Both the position numbers and the translations under genes were made by a program. Under the pieces are notes generated by a model that saw only the letters and a program-made list of their open reading frames with translations, had not been told where the DNA came from and searched no databases. Below, piece by piece: positions 43,538 to 53,497 of a DNA stretch of 64,000 nucleotides (the first letter of the stretch is position 1; each line of letters begins with the position of its first letter). The stretch covers positions 3,686,001 to 3,750,000 of the forward strand of contig NZ_CP011008.1 of the NCBI RefSeq assembly GCF_001578185.1. Reading direction: 5' to 3'. Source of the stretch: Peribacillus simplex (lineage in GTDB: Bacteria; Bacillota; Bacilli; Bacillales; DSM-1321).

Positions 43538-43552
43538 GGTAATAATAACCCC

Positions 43553-45751
43553 TTAGTTCATTATCCGTCTAACGGAATAAACATCTGAAATTTGTTTGAT
43601 ACGGTCAACGACCTTTTGTAAATGGGCAATGTTATGAATATAAATCGACATGTGAATGGTAGCCACCTTATTCCTGTCGGATTTACCCGAGACCGCTGAA
43701 ATGTTGGTCTTGGTTTCATTGACGGCTTGCAGCACTTCGTTTAATAAGCCGCGGCGGTCATACCCGCTGATTTCAATTTCAACGATGTATTCCTTGCGCT
43801 CGTTAATCGTACTTTCCCATTCAACCGGTACGAGGCGATGATCGGAATCACCGCTTTCCAGGTTCGGGCAGTCTTGCCTATGGACTGAAACTCCACGGCC
43901 TTTGGTTATATAACCAACGATTTCATCCCCTGGAACTGGGTTACAACAGCGTGATAAACGGATAAGCAGGTTATCAATCCCCGGTACCCTTACACCTGAG
44001 TCACGTTTTTTAGATGAATTGGAAAAGGTTTTCAGATCGGCTACCGCTTCTGAAATATCCGCTTCTTGCTCGACCATTTTCTGCTTACGCCACTTTTCGG
44101 TAAGGCGGTTAGCCACCTGAAGTGCTGTTATTCCGTTATACCCGACTGCTGCATACATATCTTCTTCATTCAGGAAATTGAATTTATCTGCAACACGCTT
44201 GATGTTCTCGGCAGAAAGGATTTCTTTAAGATCGAACTCCATTTCCTTGATTTCCTTTTCAACAAGCTCTTTGCCCTTTTCGATATTTTCTTCGCGGCGC
44301 TGCTTTTTGAAAAATTGGCGGATCTTATTTTTCGCTTGAGATGTTTGAGTGAGTTTAAGCCAGTCCTGACTTGGACCATATGAATGCTTAGATGTCAGGA
44401 TTTCAATGATGTCGCCAGTTTTCAATTTATAATCCAGCGGTACCATTTTCCCGTTCACTTTGGAACCGATCGTTTTATTTCCGATTTCCGAGTGAATCCT
44501 GTAAGCGAAATCAATCGGGTTGGATCCTGATGGCAGTTCGATGACATCGCCTTTTGGCGTAAAAATGAATACCATATCAGAAAAAAGATCAATTTTAAGT
44601 GATTCCATGAATTCCTCGGCATTTGTCGCATCATCCTGGAATTCAAGAATTTCCCGGAACCAAGTCAACTTTTCTTCTAATGAAGGCTGTTCACCTACAT
44701 CTTTTCCTTCTTTATAAGCCCAATGCGCGGCAACCCCGAACTCCGCAATGCGATGCATATCGGAAGTACGGATCTGCACTTCCAGCGGATCGCCTTTCGG
44801 GCCGATCACCGTCGTATGGAGCGATTGATACATATTTGGCTTAGGCATGGCGATATAGTCTTTAAATCGGCCAGGCATCGGCTTCCAGCATGTATGGATG
44901 ATCCCTAAAACGGCATAGCAATCTTTTATGCTATTGACGACGATCCGGACTGCAAGCAAATCATAAATTTCGCTGAACTGCTTATTTTGCAAAGCCATTT
45001 TGCGATAAATGCTGTATATATGTTTCGGTCTGCCGGAAAGGTCAGCCTTAATGTTGACTTCCTCAACGTTTTTACGCACTTCATCAATGACTTCTTCCAG
45101 ATACTGTTCACGTTCTGCACGCTTTTTCTTCATCAGGTTGACGATTCGGTAATACTGCTGAGGATTCAAATACCTTAGTGCAGTATCTTCAAGTTCCCAT
45201 TTAATCGTACTGATACCAAGACGATGGGCAAGGGGGGCGAAGATTTCCAGCGTCTCGTTCGATATCCTTCTCTGCTTTTCCTGCGGCAGATGCTTCAATG
45301 TCCGCATATTGTGCAGTCTGTCGGCAAGCTTGATCAAGATGACCCTAATATCCTGGGCCATCGCCACGAACATTTTCCGATGGTTTTCCGCCTGTTGCTC
45401 TTGTTGTGATTTATACTTGATTTTCCCTAATTTGGTAACGCCATCTACGAGCATGGCGACTTCAGGACTGAAATTCTCTTCAATATCCTTCAGAGTGATC
45501 TCCGTGTCTTCAACAACATCATGTAAAAAACCTGCCGCAATAGTTGCAGGGTCCATTTCTAGATCAGCAAGAATGCCCGCCACTTGAATCGGATGAATGA
45601 TATACGGCTCCCCCGATTTACGGAATTGTTCCCGGTGAGAATACTCTGCATACTTAAACGCTCTATGAATAAATTCAGCTTCTTCCGGCTGAAGATATAA
45701 GCTGGCCCGTTCTACAACCTGCTCGGCAGTCAATATTTGATCATTAGCCAT
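43553..45751 (-). CDS. relA: Bifunctional (p)ppGpp synthetase/hydrolase RelA/SpoT (Rel)
   Basis: Makes and degrades (p)ppGpp in the stringent response. The 732-residue length is typical of long Rel. Domains in order: HD hydrolase (YIIHPIQVAGILADLEMDPA, then GFLHDVVEDT with the HD pair), synthetase (RPKHIYSIYRKMALQNKQFS, PKPNMYQSLHTTVIGPKG), TGS (VFIFTPKGDVIELPSGSNPI), zinc-finger-like (RCCNPVPGDEIVGYITKGRG) and ACT at the end. Both catalytic domains look intact, so it is bifunctional. It starts behind AAGGTGATT. Confidence 0.96.
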   Translation of the reverse strand: MANDQILTAEQVVERASLYLQPEEAEFIHRAFKYAEYSHREQFRKSGEPYIIHPIQVAGILADLEMDPATIAAGFLHDVVEDTEITLKDIEENFSPEVAMLVDGVTKLGKIKYKSQQEQQAENHRKMFVAMAQDIRVILIKLADRLHNMRTLKHLPQEKQRRISNETLEIFAPLAHRLGISTIKWELEDTALRYLNPQQYYRIVNLMKKKRAEREQYLEEVIDEVRKNVEEVNIKADLSGRPKHIYSIYRKMALQNKQFSEIYDLLAVRIVVNSIKDCYAVLGIIHTCWKPMPGRFKDYIAMPKPNMYQSLHTTVIGPKGDPLEVQIRTSDMHRIAEFGVAAHWAYKEGKDVGEQPSLEEKLTWFREILEFQDDATNAEEFMESLKIDLFSDMVFIFTPKGDVIELPSGSNPIDFAYRIHSEIGNKTIGSKVNGKMVPLDYKLKTGDIIEILTSKHSYGPSQDWLKLTQTSQAKNKIRQFFKKQRREENIEKGKELVEKEIKEMEFDLKEILSAENIKRVADKFNFLNEEDMYAAVGYNGITALQVANRLTEKWRKQKMVEQEADISEAVADLKTFSNSSKKRDSGVRVPGIDNLLIRLSRCCNPVPGDEIVGYITKGRGVSVHRQDCPNLESGDSDHRLVPVEWESTINERKEYIVEIEISGYDRRGLLNEVLQAVNETKTNISAVSGKSDRNKVATIHMSIYIHNIAHLQKVVDRIKQISDVYSVRRIMN

Positions 45752-45925
45752 TTAATCACCTTAACCCCACTTTAACTGCCACCGGATATAATCCGGATTG
45801 AGTATGATTGGTAGCACTTCCCTTTATTCTGCAAAACGTGACAATTTTTGCGAAAAAAATAAATCCGCTTAACACGGATGCAAGTGCAAATAAACTTATT
45901 AGCAGAAAAACTCTTTATTATTACT

Positions 45926-45954
45926 ATTATCGAAAAAAAAGGCAAGGATGTAAA
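45926..45954 (-). promoter_or_regulatory. Probable relA promoter
   Basis: TTTACA (45949-45954) and GATAAT (45926-45931) on the minus strand are 17 bases apart, in the 299-base gap between the IS3 element and relA. It would give relA-dtd their own transcript despite the insertion upstream. Confidence 0.55.
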
Positions 45955-46036
45955 GAGTAAAACGTGTATTTTATAAAGAATACTGCATTTTTTCACTGGA
46001 AATTCGACAAAATCCATTTAAATCGGGTAAAACAGA

Positions 46037-46050
46037 AAGAGCACCCTGGT
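46037..46050 (-). terminator. Left arm of a terminator split by IS3
   Basis: AAGAGCACCCTGGT abuts the left end of the IS3 element. With the matching right arm at 47523-47536 (GGTCAGAGTGCTCTTC) and removing one GGT, it rebuilds a hairpin AAGAGCACTCTG...CAGGGTGCTCTT with a four-base loop, followed by TTCTGTTTT on the minus strand. This was most likely the apt terminator before the insertion. Confidence 0.7.
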
Positions 46051-46089
46051 TGAACTGTGCCCCATTTTACGGACAGTATAAAAAAGTGC

Positions 46090-47001
46090 CTAAGCAGCTA
46101 ATAAATGGTCCCGGTATTGTACTGGGGCCATTTTCCTTAGCCCCCATTGATAACGATGTTCATTATATTCTTCAATAACTCGATCAATTTCTTCCTTCAC
46201 ATCCGTTAAATTAGTACATGTTTTATATTCTGCCAAATCCTTAAAGTGGCCAAAGAAACTTTCCATTGGCGCATTATCCCAACAGTTTCCCTTGCGGGAC
46301 ATGGATTGGGTTATCCCAAGTTCCTTCACTTTGCGTTGAAATAGCGGATGGGTGTAATGGAACCCCTGGTCAGAATGAAGGATTGCACTCGGATGGAACT
46401 CGTGACACACAGCCTGCTTTAGCTTATTTAAAGTCTCGTAAACGATATCCATTTCTAATGAAGTAGATAAATGGTACGTAACGATTTCTTTTGTGGCGGC
46501 ATCTTTTACGCAGGATAAATACGCTTTTTGGCCTTTCCCATAATAAAGATAGGTAATGTCAGTAAGCAGGACCTTCCCTGGCACCTCCTGATTGAATTCA
46601 CGATTAAGGAGGTTTGGACAAGTAAGGTGCTCCTTGGTTGCCTTGGCCATCTTCCGATACGGGTTGGCCCTTCTGATTTTCGCTAGGAGATTATATTTTG
46701 TCATCAACCGTCTGATTTTCTTATGATTCATGACGGCCGAGTAGTCATTCTCCATAATCATTTTGATTTGGAGGGCGCCTACTTTTTCCTTTTTACTGAT
46801 GAAAATATTTCTGATCAATTCTATGTCCAATTCATCCTGTTCTTCACGAAGCTCACGGTAAGGAGCTGCCTTTAACCAATCATAGTAGCCACTTCGACTT
46901 ACACCAGCCAATTTGCATAGATAAGAAACAGCCTTCTTTAATTGGTGTATTCTGATCGTCCTTTCAATCAGATAGAACTTCTCAGCAGCAGTTAGAATCA
47001 T
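46090..47001 (-). CDS. IS3-family transposase OrfB (DDE integrase core)
   Basis: A 303-residue protein with an N-terminal HTH_21-like part (LCKLAGVSRSGYYDWLKAAP) and the rve integrase fold. The catalytic triad is visible: Asp in LLTDITYLYYG, Asp in ILHSDQGFHYTHP, and Glu in NCWDNAPMESFFGHFK, 35 residues later. It overlaps orfA by four bases (ATGA), so a fusion through frameshifting at the A-rich stretch AAAAAGAAATGA, or coupling, may give the active transposase. Confidence 0.93.
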   Translation of the reverse strand: MILTAAEKFYLIERTIRIHQLKKAVSYLCKLAGVSRSGYYDWLKAAPYRELREEQDELDIELIRNIFISKKEKVGALQIKMIMENDYSAVMNHKKIRRLMTKYNLLAKIRRANPYRKMAKATKEHLTCPNLLNREFNQEVPGKVLLTDITYLYYGKGQKAYLSCVKDAATKEIVTYHLSTSLEMDIVYETLNKLKQAVCHEFHPSAILHSDQGFHYTHPLFQRKVKELGITQSMSRKGNCWDNAPMESFFGHFKDLAEYKTCTNLTDVKEEIDRVIEEYNEHRYQWGLRKMAPVQYRDHLLAA

Positions 47002-47423
47002 TTCTTTTTCAGAGCCTGCCTTTCTAGCTCTTCCAGCTTTTTTAGGAAGTCATTTTCTGCTTCAAGGAATTTGATTCTCGCCTCGGCCTTCCTAAGTTGA
47101 TCTTCTACAGACTGTGGCTTGGAAGTGGGGCGTCCTGTACTTCCTTTTCCACGGCGTTCCGTAAGGAAGCCTTCCTCACCAAACCTTTCAAAGGTACTAC
47201 GCCAGCGCTGTAGACAACGTTTGGGTTGTTTCTTTCCAATTATTTCGAGATTAATTCCCTGGTCAATGAAAATTTGAGAGGGGGCTTTCCCCTTTTTATA
47301 TTCCTTAACAGCTTTTGTTTTAAATTCCGGACTATAGGAAATAGATCGCTCGGAAGCACTAATGATATTTGGATTCTTTTCAAGTTCTTTAATCTGAAAT
47401 TCAGTATATATATTCTTACTCAT
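46998..47423 (-). CDS. IS3-family transposase OrfA (helix-turn-helix)
   Basis: A 141-residue DNA-binding part of the transposase starting at the ATG at 47423 behind GGAGGG. It has a helix-turn-helix region (SYSPEFKTKAVKEYKKGKAP, then LQRWRSTFERFGEEGF) and a C-terminal leucine zipper (VEDQLRKAEARIKFLEAEND) for multimerisation. A longer frame to 47486 extends toward the right inverted repeat and is unlikely to be used. Confidence 0.9.
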   Translation of the reverse strand: MSKNIYTEFQIKELEKNPNIISASERSISYSPEFKTKAVKEYKKGKAPSQIFIDQGINLEIIGKKQPKRCLQRWRSTFERFGEEGFLTERRGKGSTGRPTSKPQSVEDQLRKAEARIKFLEAENDFLKKLEELERQALKKK

Positions 47424-47542
47424 AGAAACCCTCCGTCCATACTCATTACATCTATTGAAACATAAAAAAACCCGGATAAGGGACACTTTTTTATGTGTGT
47501 CCGTTATCCGGGGTATAGTTCAGGTCAGAGTGCTCTTCTTTA

Positions 47543-48055
47543 TTAAAAGCTCATTAATGTCAAGACATCATAGCCGTCTAATTTATCTTTGCCATCCAAG
47601 TCCGTCAATTCAATAAGGAATGCAATCCCGGCAACAATTCCGCCAAGCTGTTCAACCAATTTGATCGTCGCTTCGATTGTACCGCCAGTTGCAAGTAAAT
47701 CGTCCGTAATCAGGATACGCTGTCCCGGTTTAATGGCATCTTTATGGATAGTCAAAACATCCTTGCCGTATTCTAAACCATATTCGACTTTTATCGTTTC
47801 ACGCGGAAGTTTCCCTTCTTTTCTCACTGGTGCAAAGCCCACTTCCAATGAGTATGCGACTGGACATCCGATAATGAATCCGCGTGCTTCCGGTCCGACC
47901 ACTAAATCGATATTTTTATCGCGAGCGTACTCGACGATTTGGTCTGTTGCGTATTTATAAGCTGCGCCGTTATCCATTAATGTTGTAATATCTTTGAAGA
48001 CAATACCCGGTTTCGGCCAGTCTTGTACAATTGTTACATATTGCTTTAAATCCAT
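47543..48055 (-). CDS. apt: Adenine phosphoribosyltransferase
   Basis: Salvages adenine to AMP using PRPP. The 170-residue protein shows [16 protein letters not shown] at about 51-66 and the PRPP loop [16 protein letters not shown] at about 121-136. Its start overlaps the end of recJ by ten bases. Only 17 bases after its stop the IS3 element's flank begins, so transcription from apt into relA is now interrupted by the element. Confidence 0.96.
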   Translation of the reverse strand: MDLKQYVTIVQDWPKPGIVFKDITTLMDNGAAYKYATDQIVEYARDKNIDLVVGPEARGFIIGCPVAYSLEVGFAPVRKEGKLPRETIKVEYGLEYGKDVLTIHKDAIKPGQRILITDDLLATGGTIEATIKLVEQLGGIVAGIAFLIELTDLDGKDKLDGYDVLTLMSF

Positions 48056-50421
48056 TGCTTTGTTTCCTCCTCAAGGTCTGTTGCCTCATGAACTAAATAA
48101 TGATTGAACCAATCGAATAATTGCTGATAGGAAGAATAAACAAGCTCTTGTTCAAGCTCAAATTGCTCTTTCTTTCTTATATACGATTCAGATTCACTGA
48201 GATCGCGTTTTTTCGCATTGGTTGTGAGCATGATTAACCCATTCTCTATTGTAACAAAACCAAGCTCAAAAAACACCTTAGAAATGAAATCCACGGTATC
48301 TCTTGACCACCCGCGGTACTTGGCAAGGTCATCACCATATCTTTTCACATCGAGCGGGCCCTTTTTGGCGAGGAAGGCATAAAACCATTTAAAATGGTCC
48401 CTTGTTGGCATCGTACTTAAGAAATGGTCCTGCTCATGGGAAAGGTGTGCATAGATACGCGATGGATTCTTATTGGCAATCACCCGTTTCAAATATTCCC
48501 TTAACGGCGGCATGTCCATAAATACCACATGGCCTTCGAAGCAGTCGAGCTGATCTGCATCCTGTCCATTCTTGATATGAACGAGATCGGATTGGTTTTG
48601 TAAAAATGGATATCTACTATAAATATCTTCCGAGAAAATGACGATCTTCCGGTTTTGTGCCGGAATGTCGGCAAGCCACTTCTCTGCCTGACCCTTACCG
48701 CGGTAATCGAATAACTGCCAATGGTTTACCGAGACATCCTGGACAAAGATCTGGGGCTTTTTCATATTATTCCACTCATTGATGGAAAGCTCTCCAATCA
48801 CCGAGACTTCAGCGTGCGGAGCTATTTCATCCACAAAATGACCTAGACCGAAGCCCACTCCATCAAGTTTATGATTTTCCCCATCTTCAAGCTGCACTTT
48901 CAAGTGATTTTGGTTGGCACCGATTTTTCGGACACTTGAAAGCTGTACGGAATCTATCAAAATCTTCGGCTTTGGATTCGTAACCCCAAATGGCGCCAGC
49001 AAGCTCATTTCCTGAATCGTTTGAACGGAAACTTCCGCTAGAGTGGTTGCTCCATCCAAGTTGGTAATTGGTGTGAAGTCCTCTTCGCTGAGCTGTTCCT
49101 TCGCAATCAGGTTCATGCGGTCCCTAAGCTCCTGAACATCTTCTATTTTCAATGTCATTCCAGCAGCCATCGGATGTCCACCAAAATGAGGCAGTAATTC
49201 ACGGCAGGTGGAAAGACTTTCAAAAAGATCGAAACCGGCGATGCTCCGGGCAGAACCTTTCGCGTGCCCCTTTTCCCGGTCATAACTTAATACAATCGTG
49301 GGGCGGTAAAAGCGTTCAACCAGTTTGGAGGCTACAATACCCACTACCCCTGCGTTCCAGCCTTCTCTCCCGATGATAAGTACACCATTGGACTCAGGCG
49401 GGAAGTTTTCCTCAACCTCTTGAATCGCTTCTTCCGCCATTGCCGCAACCATCGCCTGACGCTCTTTATTAATATCATTGATTTCATTGGCAAGTTCCAT
49501 CGCTTCTGCCAAGTTTTCAGACATCAATAAATCCACAGCCGGGTCAGCATCTCCAAGTCGTCCGACAGCATTGATCCGCGGTGCCATCGCAAAACCGATT
49601 GATTCTTCATTCAATGCTTCCTGCTGAACATTCGCCACTTTCATTAGAGCAACAAGCCCCGGACGGCCAGTCAATCGTAACTGCTCGATCCCTTTCGCAG
49701 CGATGAGGCGGTTCTCCCCTTTTAAAGGCACTAAATCCGCAATGGTGCCGATGGCCGCTATTTCAAGTAAATCCTCAGGCAATTCCCCTAGCAAAGCGTG
49801 TGCCAGCTTAAAAGCGACACCTACTCCGGCAAGATCTTCAAATGGGTAGGAACTGTCCTCAAGTTTAGGATGGATAATCGCCAATGCCTCAGGCAATTCC
49901 GGTCCCGGTTCATGGTGATCGGTCAAAATATAATCCATGCCAAGCTCGCAGGCAAGTTTCGCTTCATCGACTGCAGAAATTCCGGTATCGACGGTTATTA
50001 ATACCTTCACCCCTTGCTCAGCTGCGAGGCGGAACGCCATCGGATTCGGACCGTAGCCCTCTGTAAACCGATTCGGGATATAAAAATCCACATCGGCCCC
50101 CAATCTCGTTAGCGCCGTCATCATCACTGTGGTCGATGTCACGCCATCTGCGTCATAATCACCGAAAATCCGTATTTTTTCTCCATTTTGAATGGCTTCT
50201 CTTATTCTATAGACTGCTTTATCCATATCTTTCAATAAAAATGGATCATGAAAAGTTTGATTTTTTACAAATAAAAATGATCGGGCACTTTCAATCGTGT
50301 CCAGGCCTCGATTCACAAGCAGGGCTGCAACCAAAGGTGTGATATGAAGCTCTTCAGCTAGTACAGCAACTTTGTTTTCATCGGCAGTTCGCAAGTTCCA
50401 CCGGGTTTTTGGTTTTAACAT
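48046..50421 (-). CDS. recJ: Single-stranded-DNA-specific exonuclease RecJ
   Basis: A 5'-3' exonuclease on single-stranded DNA for recombination and mismatch or base excision repair. I start at the ATG at 50421 ([12 protein letters not shown], 791 aa) behind AAGGGGTG. DHH-family motifs are visible: [31 protein letters not shown] and [14 protein letters not shown], then the DHHA1 domain with [12 protein letters not shown]. The C-terminal extension is typical of Bacillus RecJ. Confidence 0.95.
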   Translation of the reverse strand: MLKPKTRWNLRTADENKVAVLAEELHITPLVAALLVNRGLDTIESARSFLFVKNQTFHDPFLLKDMDKAVYRIREAIQNGEKIRIFGDYDADGVTSTTVMMTALTRLGADVDFYIPNRFTEGYGPNPMAFRLAAEQGVKVLITVDTGISAVDEAKLACELGMDYILTDHHEPGPELPEALAIIHPKLEDSSYPFEDLAGVGVAFKLAHALLGELPEDLLEIAAIGTIADLVPLKGENRLIAAKGIEQLRLTGRPGLVALMKVANVQQEALNEESIGFAMAPRINAVGRLGDADPAVDLLMSENLAEAMELANEINDINKERQAMVAAMAEEAIQEVEENFPPESNGVLIIGREGWNAGVVGIVASKLVERFYRPTIVLSYDREKGHAKGSARSIAGFDLFESLSTCRELLPHFGGHPMAAGMTLKIEDVQELRDRMNLIAKEQLSEEDFTPITNLDGATTLAEVSVQTIQEMSLLAPFGVTNPKPKILIDSVQLSSVRKIGANQNHLKVQLEDGENHKLDGVGFGLGHFVDEIAPHAEVSVIGELSINEWNNMKKPQIFVQDVSVNHWQLFDYRGKGQAEKWLADIPAQNRKIVIFSEDIYSRYPFLQNQSDLVHIKNGQDADQLDCFEGHVVFMDMPPLREYLKRVIANKNPSRIYAHLSHEQDHFLSTMPTRDHFKWFYAFLAKKGPLDVKRYGDDLAKYRGWSRDTVDFISKVFFELGFVTIENGLIMLTTNAKKRDLSESESYIRKKEQFELEQELVYSSYQQLFDWFNHYLVHEATDLEEETKQWI

Positions 50422-50533
50422 GAATTCACCCCTTAACTTACTTATTATACAAAACGACAATAACGGTTTCAATTTATTTTAAACTCAAAAATGGCTGTAA
50501 TTCCCTATTCAATAAGCTAGTCTCACAAAAAGA

Positions 50534-50558
50534 AGGCTGGCATCATGCCAGCCTCCTC
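50534..50558 (-). terminator. secDF terminator
   Basis: AGGCTGGCA and TGCCAGCCT form a 9-bp stem with a short loop, followed by TCTTTTTGTG on the minus strand, shortly after the secDF stop. Confidence 0.85.
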
Positions 50559-50565
50559 TCACATA

Positions 50566-52827
50566 TTAAACTTGTCCTTCAAGACTTTGTTTCTTTTCTT
50601 TTGCGGTGTTCAGTGGTCCTTTTTTCTTCAATTCCCTGATTTTTAAATCAAGCCAGAATTGGGACGCGATTAATAGAGACGAATACACGCCACATATTAA
50701 ACCGATAAACAGGGCAATTGAGAAGTTTCGGATAGCTTCACTGCCGAAGATCATCAACGCGATAACCGTAATGAGAACGGTTAGTACGGTGTTAATGGAT
50801 CTCGTCAATGTTTGCCTGATACTGATATTTACAATATTCTCAAGCTCTTCAGCGGTTTTGACTTTACGACTGAAGCGTAAGTTTTCACGAATACGGTCAA
50901 AGGTTACGATCGTATCATTGATCGAATAACCGACGATCGTCAGTACCGCAGCAATGAAGGTGATATCCACTTCAAGCCGAAATACACTAAATATCGTTAT
51001 GATGAAGAATGCGTCATGTATAAGCGCTACGACGGCAGGTACAGCCATTCGCCATTCAAATCGTATCGATACATACAAAATGATTCCGAGTGATGCAATC
51101 GCTAACGCAAACATGGCATTTTTCGCGAGTTCTTTTCCGACTGTCGGCGATACGGTGCTGACATTCGGTTCTGCTCCATAATTCTTCTTGAAATGGTCCT
51201 TCAATTTTGCGATTTCCTGCTTATCAAGGACACCGACTGTCCGTACGACAGCATTTTTATTTTCTTTTCCAGTGAGCCTGACATCCTTGACATCGTCCTT
51301 ATCAATACCGACCTTGACCATTTCGGTTTTGACTTGTTGGGTCGTCAAGACATCTTTGGATGCAACCTCAATCCGGGTACCGCTCGTGAAATCAATACCT
51401 AGATTCAATCTGAAAACGAGCAGGAAAATGATCCCGATAATCGTTACACCAACTGAAATGCCATAAAAAACTTTCCGATGTTTGACAAAATCAATTTTAT
51501 CAAAGCGTGTTGGCAATGACATTAAATTAATTTTCTCCGATAAATCGTGAATGTATTTCTTCTTCACGCCAAACCATGTTGTGCGTTTGTCAAGGAACCC
51601 GCTATTCACCCAAAGGCTCATGAAAAGACGTGTACCATAGACGGCTGTAATGAAACTCATTAAAATCGAAATGATCAAAGTGGTCGCAAACCCTTTAACC
51701 GAGCTTGTTCCATAATAGAACAGAACAGCCGCAGCCAGCAAGGTCGTTAAGTTCGCATCCGTAATCGTAGCAAGTGAGTTTTTCGTACCTTCTTTATAAG
51801 CTGCTTTTACAGAACGGCCAAGTTTCAATTCATCTCTTATCCGCTCGTAGGTTATGATGTTGGCATCGACAGCCATCCCGACCCCGAGTACCAATGCCGC
51901 AATACCAGGCAGCGTAAGGACCGCATTCATCCAATCGAACACCAATAGCGTCAAGAAAAGGTATATGCTTAAAGTGACGACTGCAATGAATCCAGGGAAG
52001 CGGTAATACACAAGCATGAAGATGAAAACAAGTGCAATTCCGATGATTCCCGCAAAAACAGTATCATGCAGTGCACCTGCACCAAATTGGGCACCTACAG
52101 ATGTGGAGTACTTTTCTTTCAAATCTACAGGCAGGGCACCTGCATCCAGAAGGGCTGCAAGCTCTTTCGCTTCTTCCACCGTAAATTGACCGGTGATATA
52201 TACCTTCTTCGTATTAAAAACTTCACTGACAGCTGGAGCGGATATCATATTGTCCTGTGAAGCCGCATCTTTAAAGGAATCTTTTCCTTTCTCGAAATCC
52301 AACCAGATTGCGAGTACATTTGTCGGACGTTGCATCGTGGAAATTTTTTGAGTGATTTCTTTAAACTTATTCACATCTTTCAATGTGACCTCAACAACCG
52401 GTTTATTATCTTGGAACGTTTGTTTCGCGCCGCCTTCTTTCAGGTCAGCACCTGTCATCATTTCCTTATCGTTGTAATCACGGAAGGATAATTTGGCTTG
52501 GGTCGAAAGGATTTCCCGAGCTTTATTTTGGTCTTTAACTCCGGCCAATTGAACACGGATCCTGTCCTTCCCTTCAATTTGAATGCTAGGTTCATTGACA
52601 CCTAATACATTGACACGCCTTTCAAGGGAGCTCACTGTAGCTTTCAAAACATCCGGGGTAATCTTTCCCCCAGCCAGTGGTTTTACTTGATATAACACTT
52701 CAAAACCGCCTTGAAGATCAAGACCCAGCTTGATATCCTTTAGGATTCCTTTTGAAGTCGTTCCCATCGCTGCGAAAATCAAAAGTACGATTAGAAAAAA
52801 CGCAACGATCCTGCTTCTTTTTACCAT
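50566..52827 (-). CDS. secDF: Protein translocase SecDF (fused SecD and SecF)
   Basis: Uses proton motive force to help pull secreted proteins through SecYEG. The 753-residue chain is a natural fusion, as in B. subtilis: a SecD half (GLDLQGGFEVLYQV at the start, then a large external domain and six helices with GVGMAVDANIITYERIRDEL) and a SecF half (VFYGISVGVTIIGIIFL, GIDFTSGTRIEV, TIVGYSINDTIVTFDRIREN). About 12 membrane segments are visible. It has its own promoter and terminator. Confidence 0.96.
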   Translation of the reverse strand: MVKRSRIVAFFLIVLLIFAAMGTTSKGILKDIKLGLDLQGGFEVLYQVKPLAGGKITPDVLKATVSSLERRVNVLGVNEPSIQIEGKDRIRVQLAGVKDQNKAREILSTQAKLSFRDYNDKEMMTGADLKEGGAKQTFQDNKPVVEVTLKDVNKFKEITQKISTMQRPTNVLAIWLDFEKGKDSFKDAASQDNMISAPAVSEVFNTKKVYITGQFTVEEAKELAALLDAGALPVDLKEKYSTSVGAQFGAGALHDTVFAGIIGIALVFIFMLVYYRFPGFIAVVTLSIYLFLTLLVFDWMNAVLTLPGIAALVLGVGMAVDANIITYERIRDELKLGRSVKAAYKEGTKNSLATITDANLTTLLAAAVLFYYGTSSVKGFATTLIISILMSFITAVYGTRLFMSLWVNSGFLDKRTTWFGVKKKYIHDLSEKINLMSLPTRFDKIDFVKHRKVFYGISVGVTIIGIIFLLVFRLNLGIDFTSGTRIEVASKDVLTTQQVKTEMVKVGIDKDDVKDVRLTGKENKNAVVRTVGVLDKQEIAKLKDHFKKNYGAEPNVSTVSPTVGKELAKNAMFALAIASLGIILYVSIRFEWRMAVPAVVALIHDAFFIITIFSVFRLEVDITFIAAVLTIVGYSINDTIVTFDRIRENLRFSRKVKTAEELENIVNISIRQTLTRSINTVLTVLITVIALMIFGSEAIRNFSIALFIGLICGVYSSLLIASQFWLDLKIRELKKKGPLNTAKEKKQSLEGQV

Positions 52828-52977
52828 TATGTAGTAGGCCCCTTTCTATAATACGCCTGTTCCTGAAGTTTTAATAAAACTGACATTTTTTTATTTATAA
52901 TAAATGCATCCCTTTTGCTTCTTGAGAAAAAAGACATAGCTTCCCATAATTTTCCCAAAAAAGGCATAACCATATCT

Positions 52978-53006
52978 ATTATGAGTCATATACAAACCGC
53001 TGTCAA
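52978..53006 (-). promoter_or_regulatory. SigA promoter of secDF
   Basis: TTGACA (53001-53006) and CATAAT (52978-52983) on the minus strand with a 17-base spacer, 150 bases before the secDF start. It begins just after the stop of the comN-like gene. Confidence 0.75.
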
Positions 53007-53024
53007 TTTAAGTATATCTTTGCT

Positions 53025-53330
53025 TTATTCCTTCAAAAGATCCTTCAGCTCATCTTCAGAAATCGGTTCAAAAAGGTTTGGTGATTTATAGGCTTCAACC
53101 ATTTGGAAGGTCATGAACTGGTTGCTCGAAAAAGTCACGATGTCGGCTACGAGTTCGTGAATGTGAATGTTTTCCTGCGGACGCTTCCATTTATTTTTGG
53201 TTAAGGTTCCCCATATATCTTCCTCTGTTACGGCATTCAATCCAACCATTTGGAATTCCTCACGCTTGCTTTTCAAAAATGGACGTACCTTTACATAATA
53301 CCTTTGATAGGGATGATTCTTTTTCGTCAT
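53025..53330 (-). CDS. ComN-like post-transcriptional regulator
   Basis: A 101-residue protein of the ComN family, which in B. subtilis affects competence mRNA by interacting with DivIVA-linked sites. It starts at the ATG at 53330 behind GGAGG. Landmarks are YYVKVRPFLKSKREEFQMVG and HIHELVADIVTFSSNQFMTF. The location between secDF and spoVB is the same as for yrzD in B. subtilis. A longer frame upstream runs into spoVB and has no site. Confidence 0.82.
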   Translation of the reverse strand: MTKKNHPYQRYYVKVRPFLKSKREEFQMVGLNAVTEEDIWGTLTKNKWKRPQENIHIHELVADIVTFSSNQFMTFQMVEAYKSPNLFEPISEDELKDLLKE

Positions 53331-53497
53331 CACTTTGCCTCCAGTAAAAATGATTCTCATATGAATGCGCATTTTCTTAGAAGGAAATCCGATCATTTGT
53401 AAGAACGCAAACACTTTTGTCATGCTTTGTCCAAGTACAAGCATATAGATAATTGTATAGCATAACCGCTTTTTTGAGAAGGCAGGGAGGGAGTTCA

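Larger units (their letters stand above)
46051..47522 (-). mobile_element. Intact IS3-family insertion sequence, 1472 bp
   Basis: Ends are imperfect inverted repeats: TGAACTGTGCCCCATTTTAC at the left and TGAACTATACCCCGGATAAC (reverse complement) at the right. They are flanked by a 3-base direct repeat GGT (46048-46050 and 47523-47525), the duplication length common in this family. Two overlapping genes on the minus strand encode orfA and orfB. The element looks complete and young, with no frameshift, unlike the fragment at 17860-18183. Confidence 0.93.
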
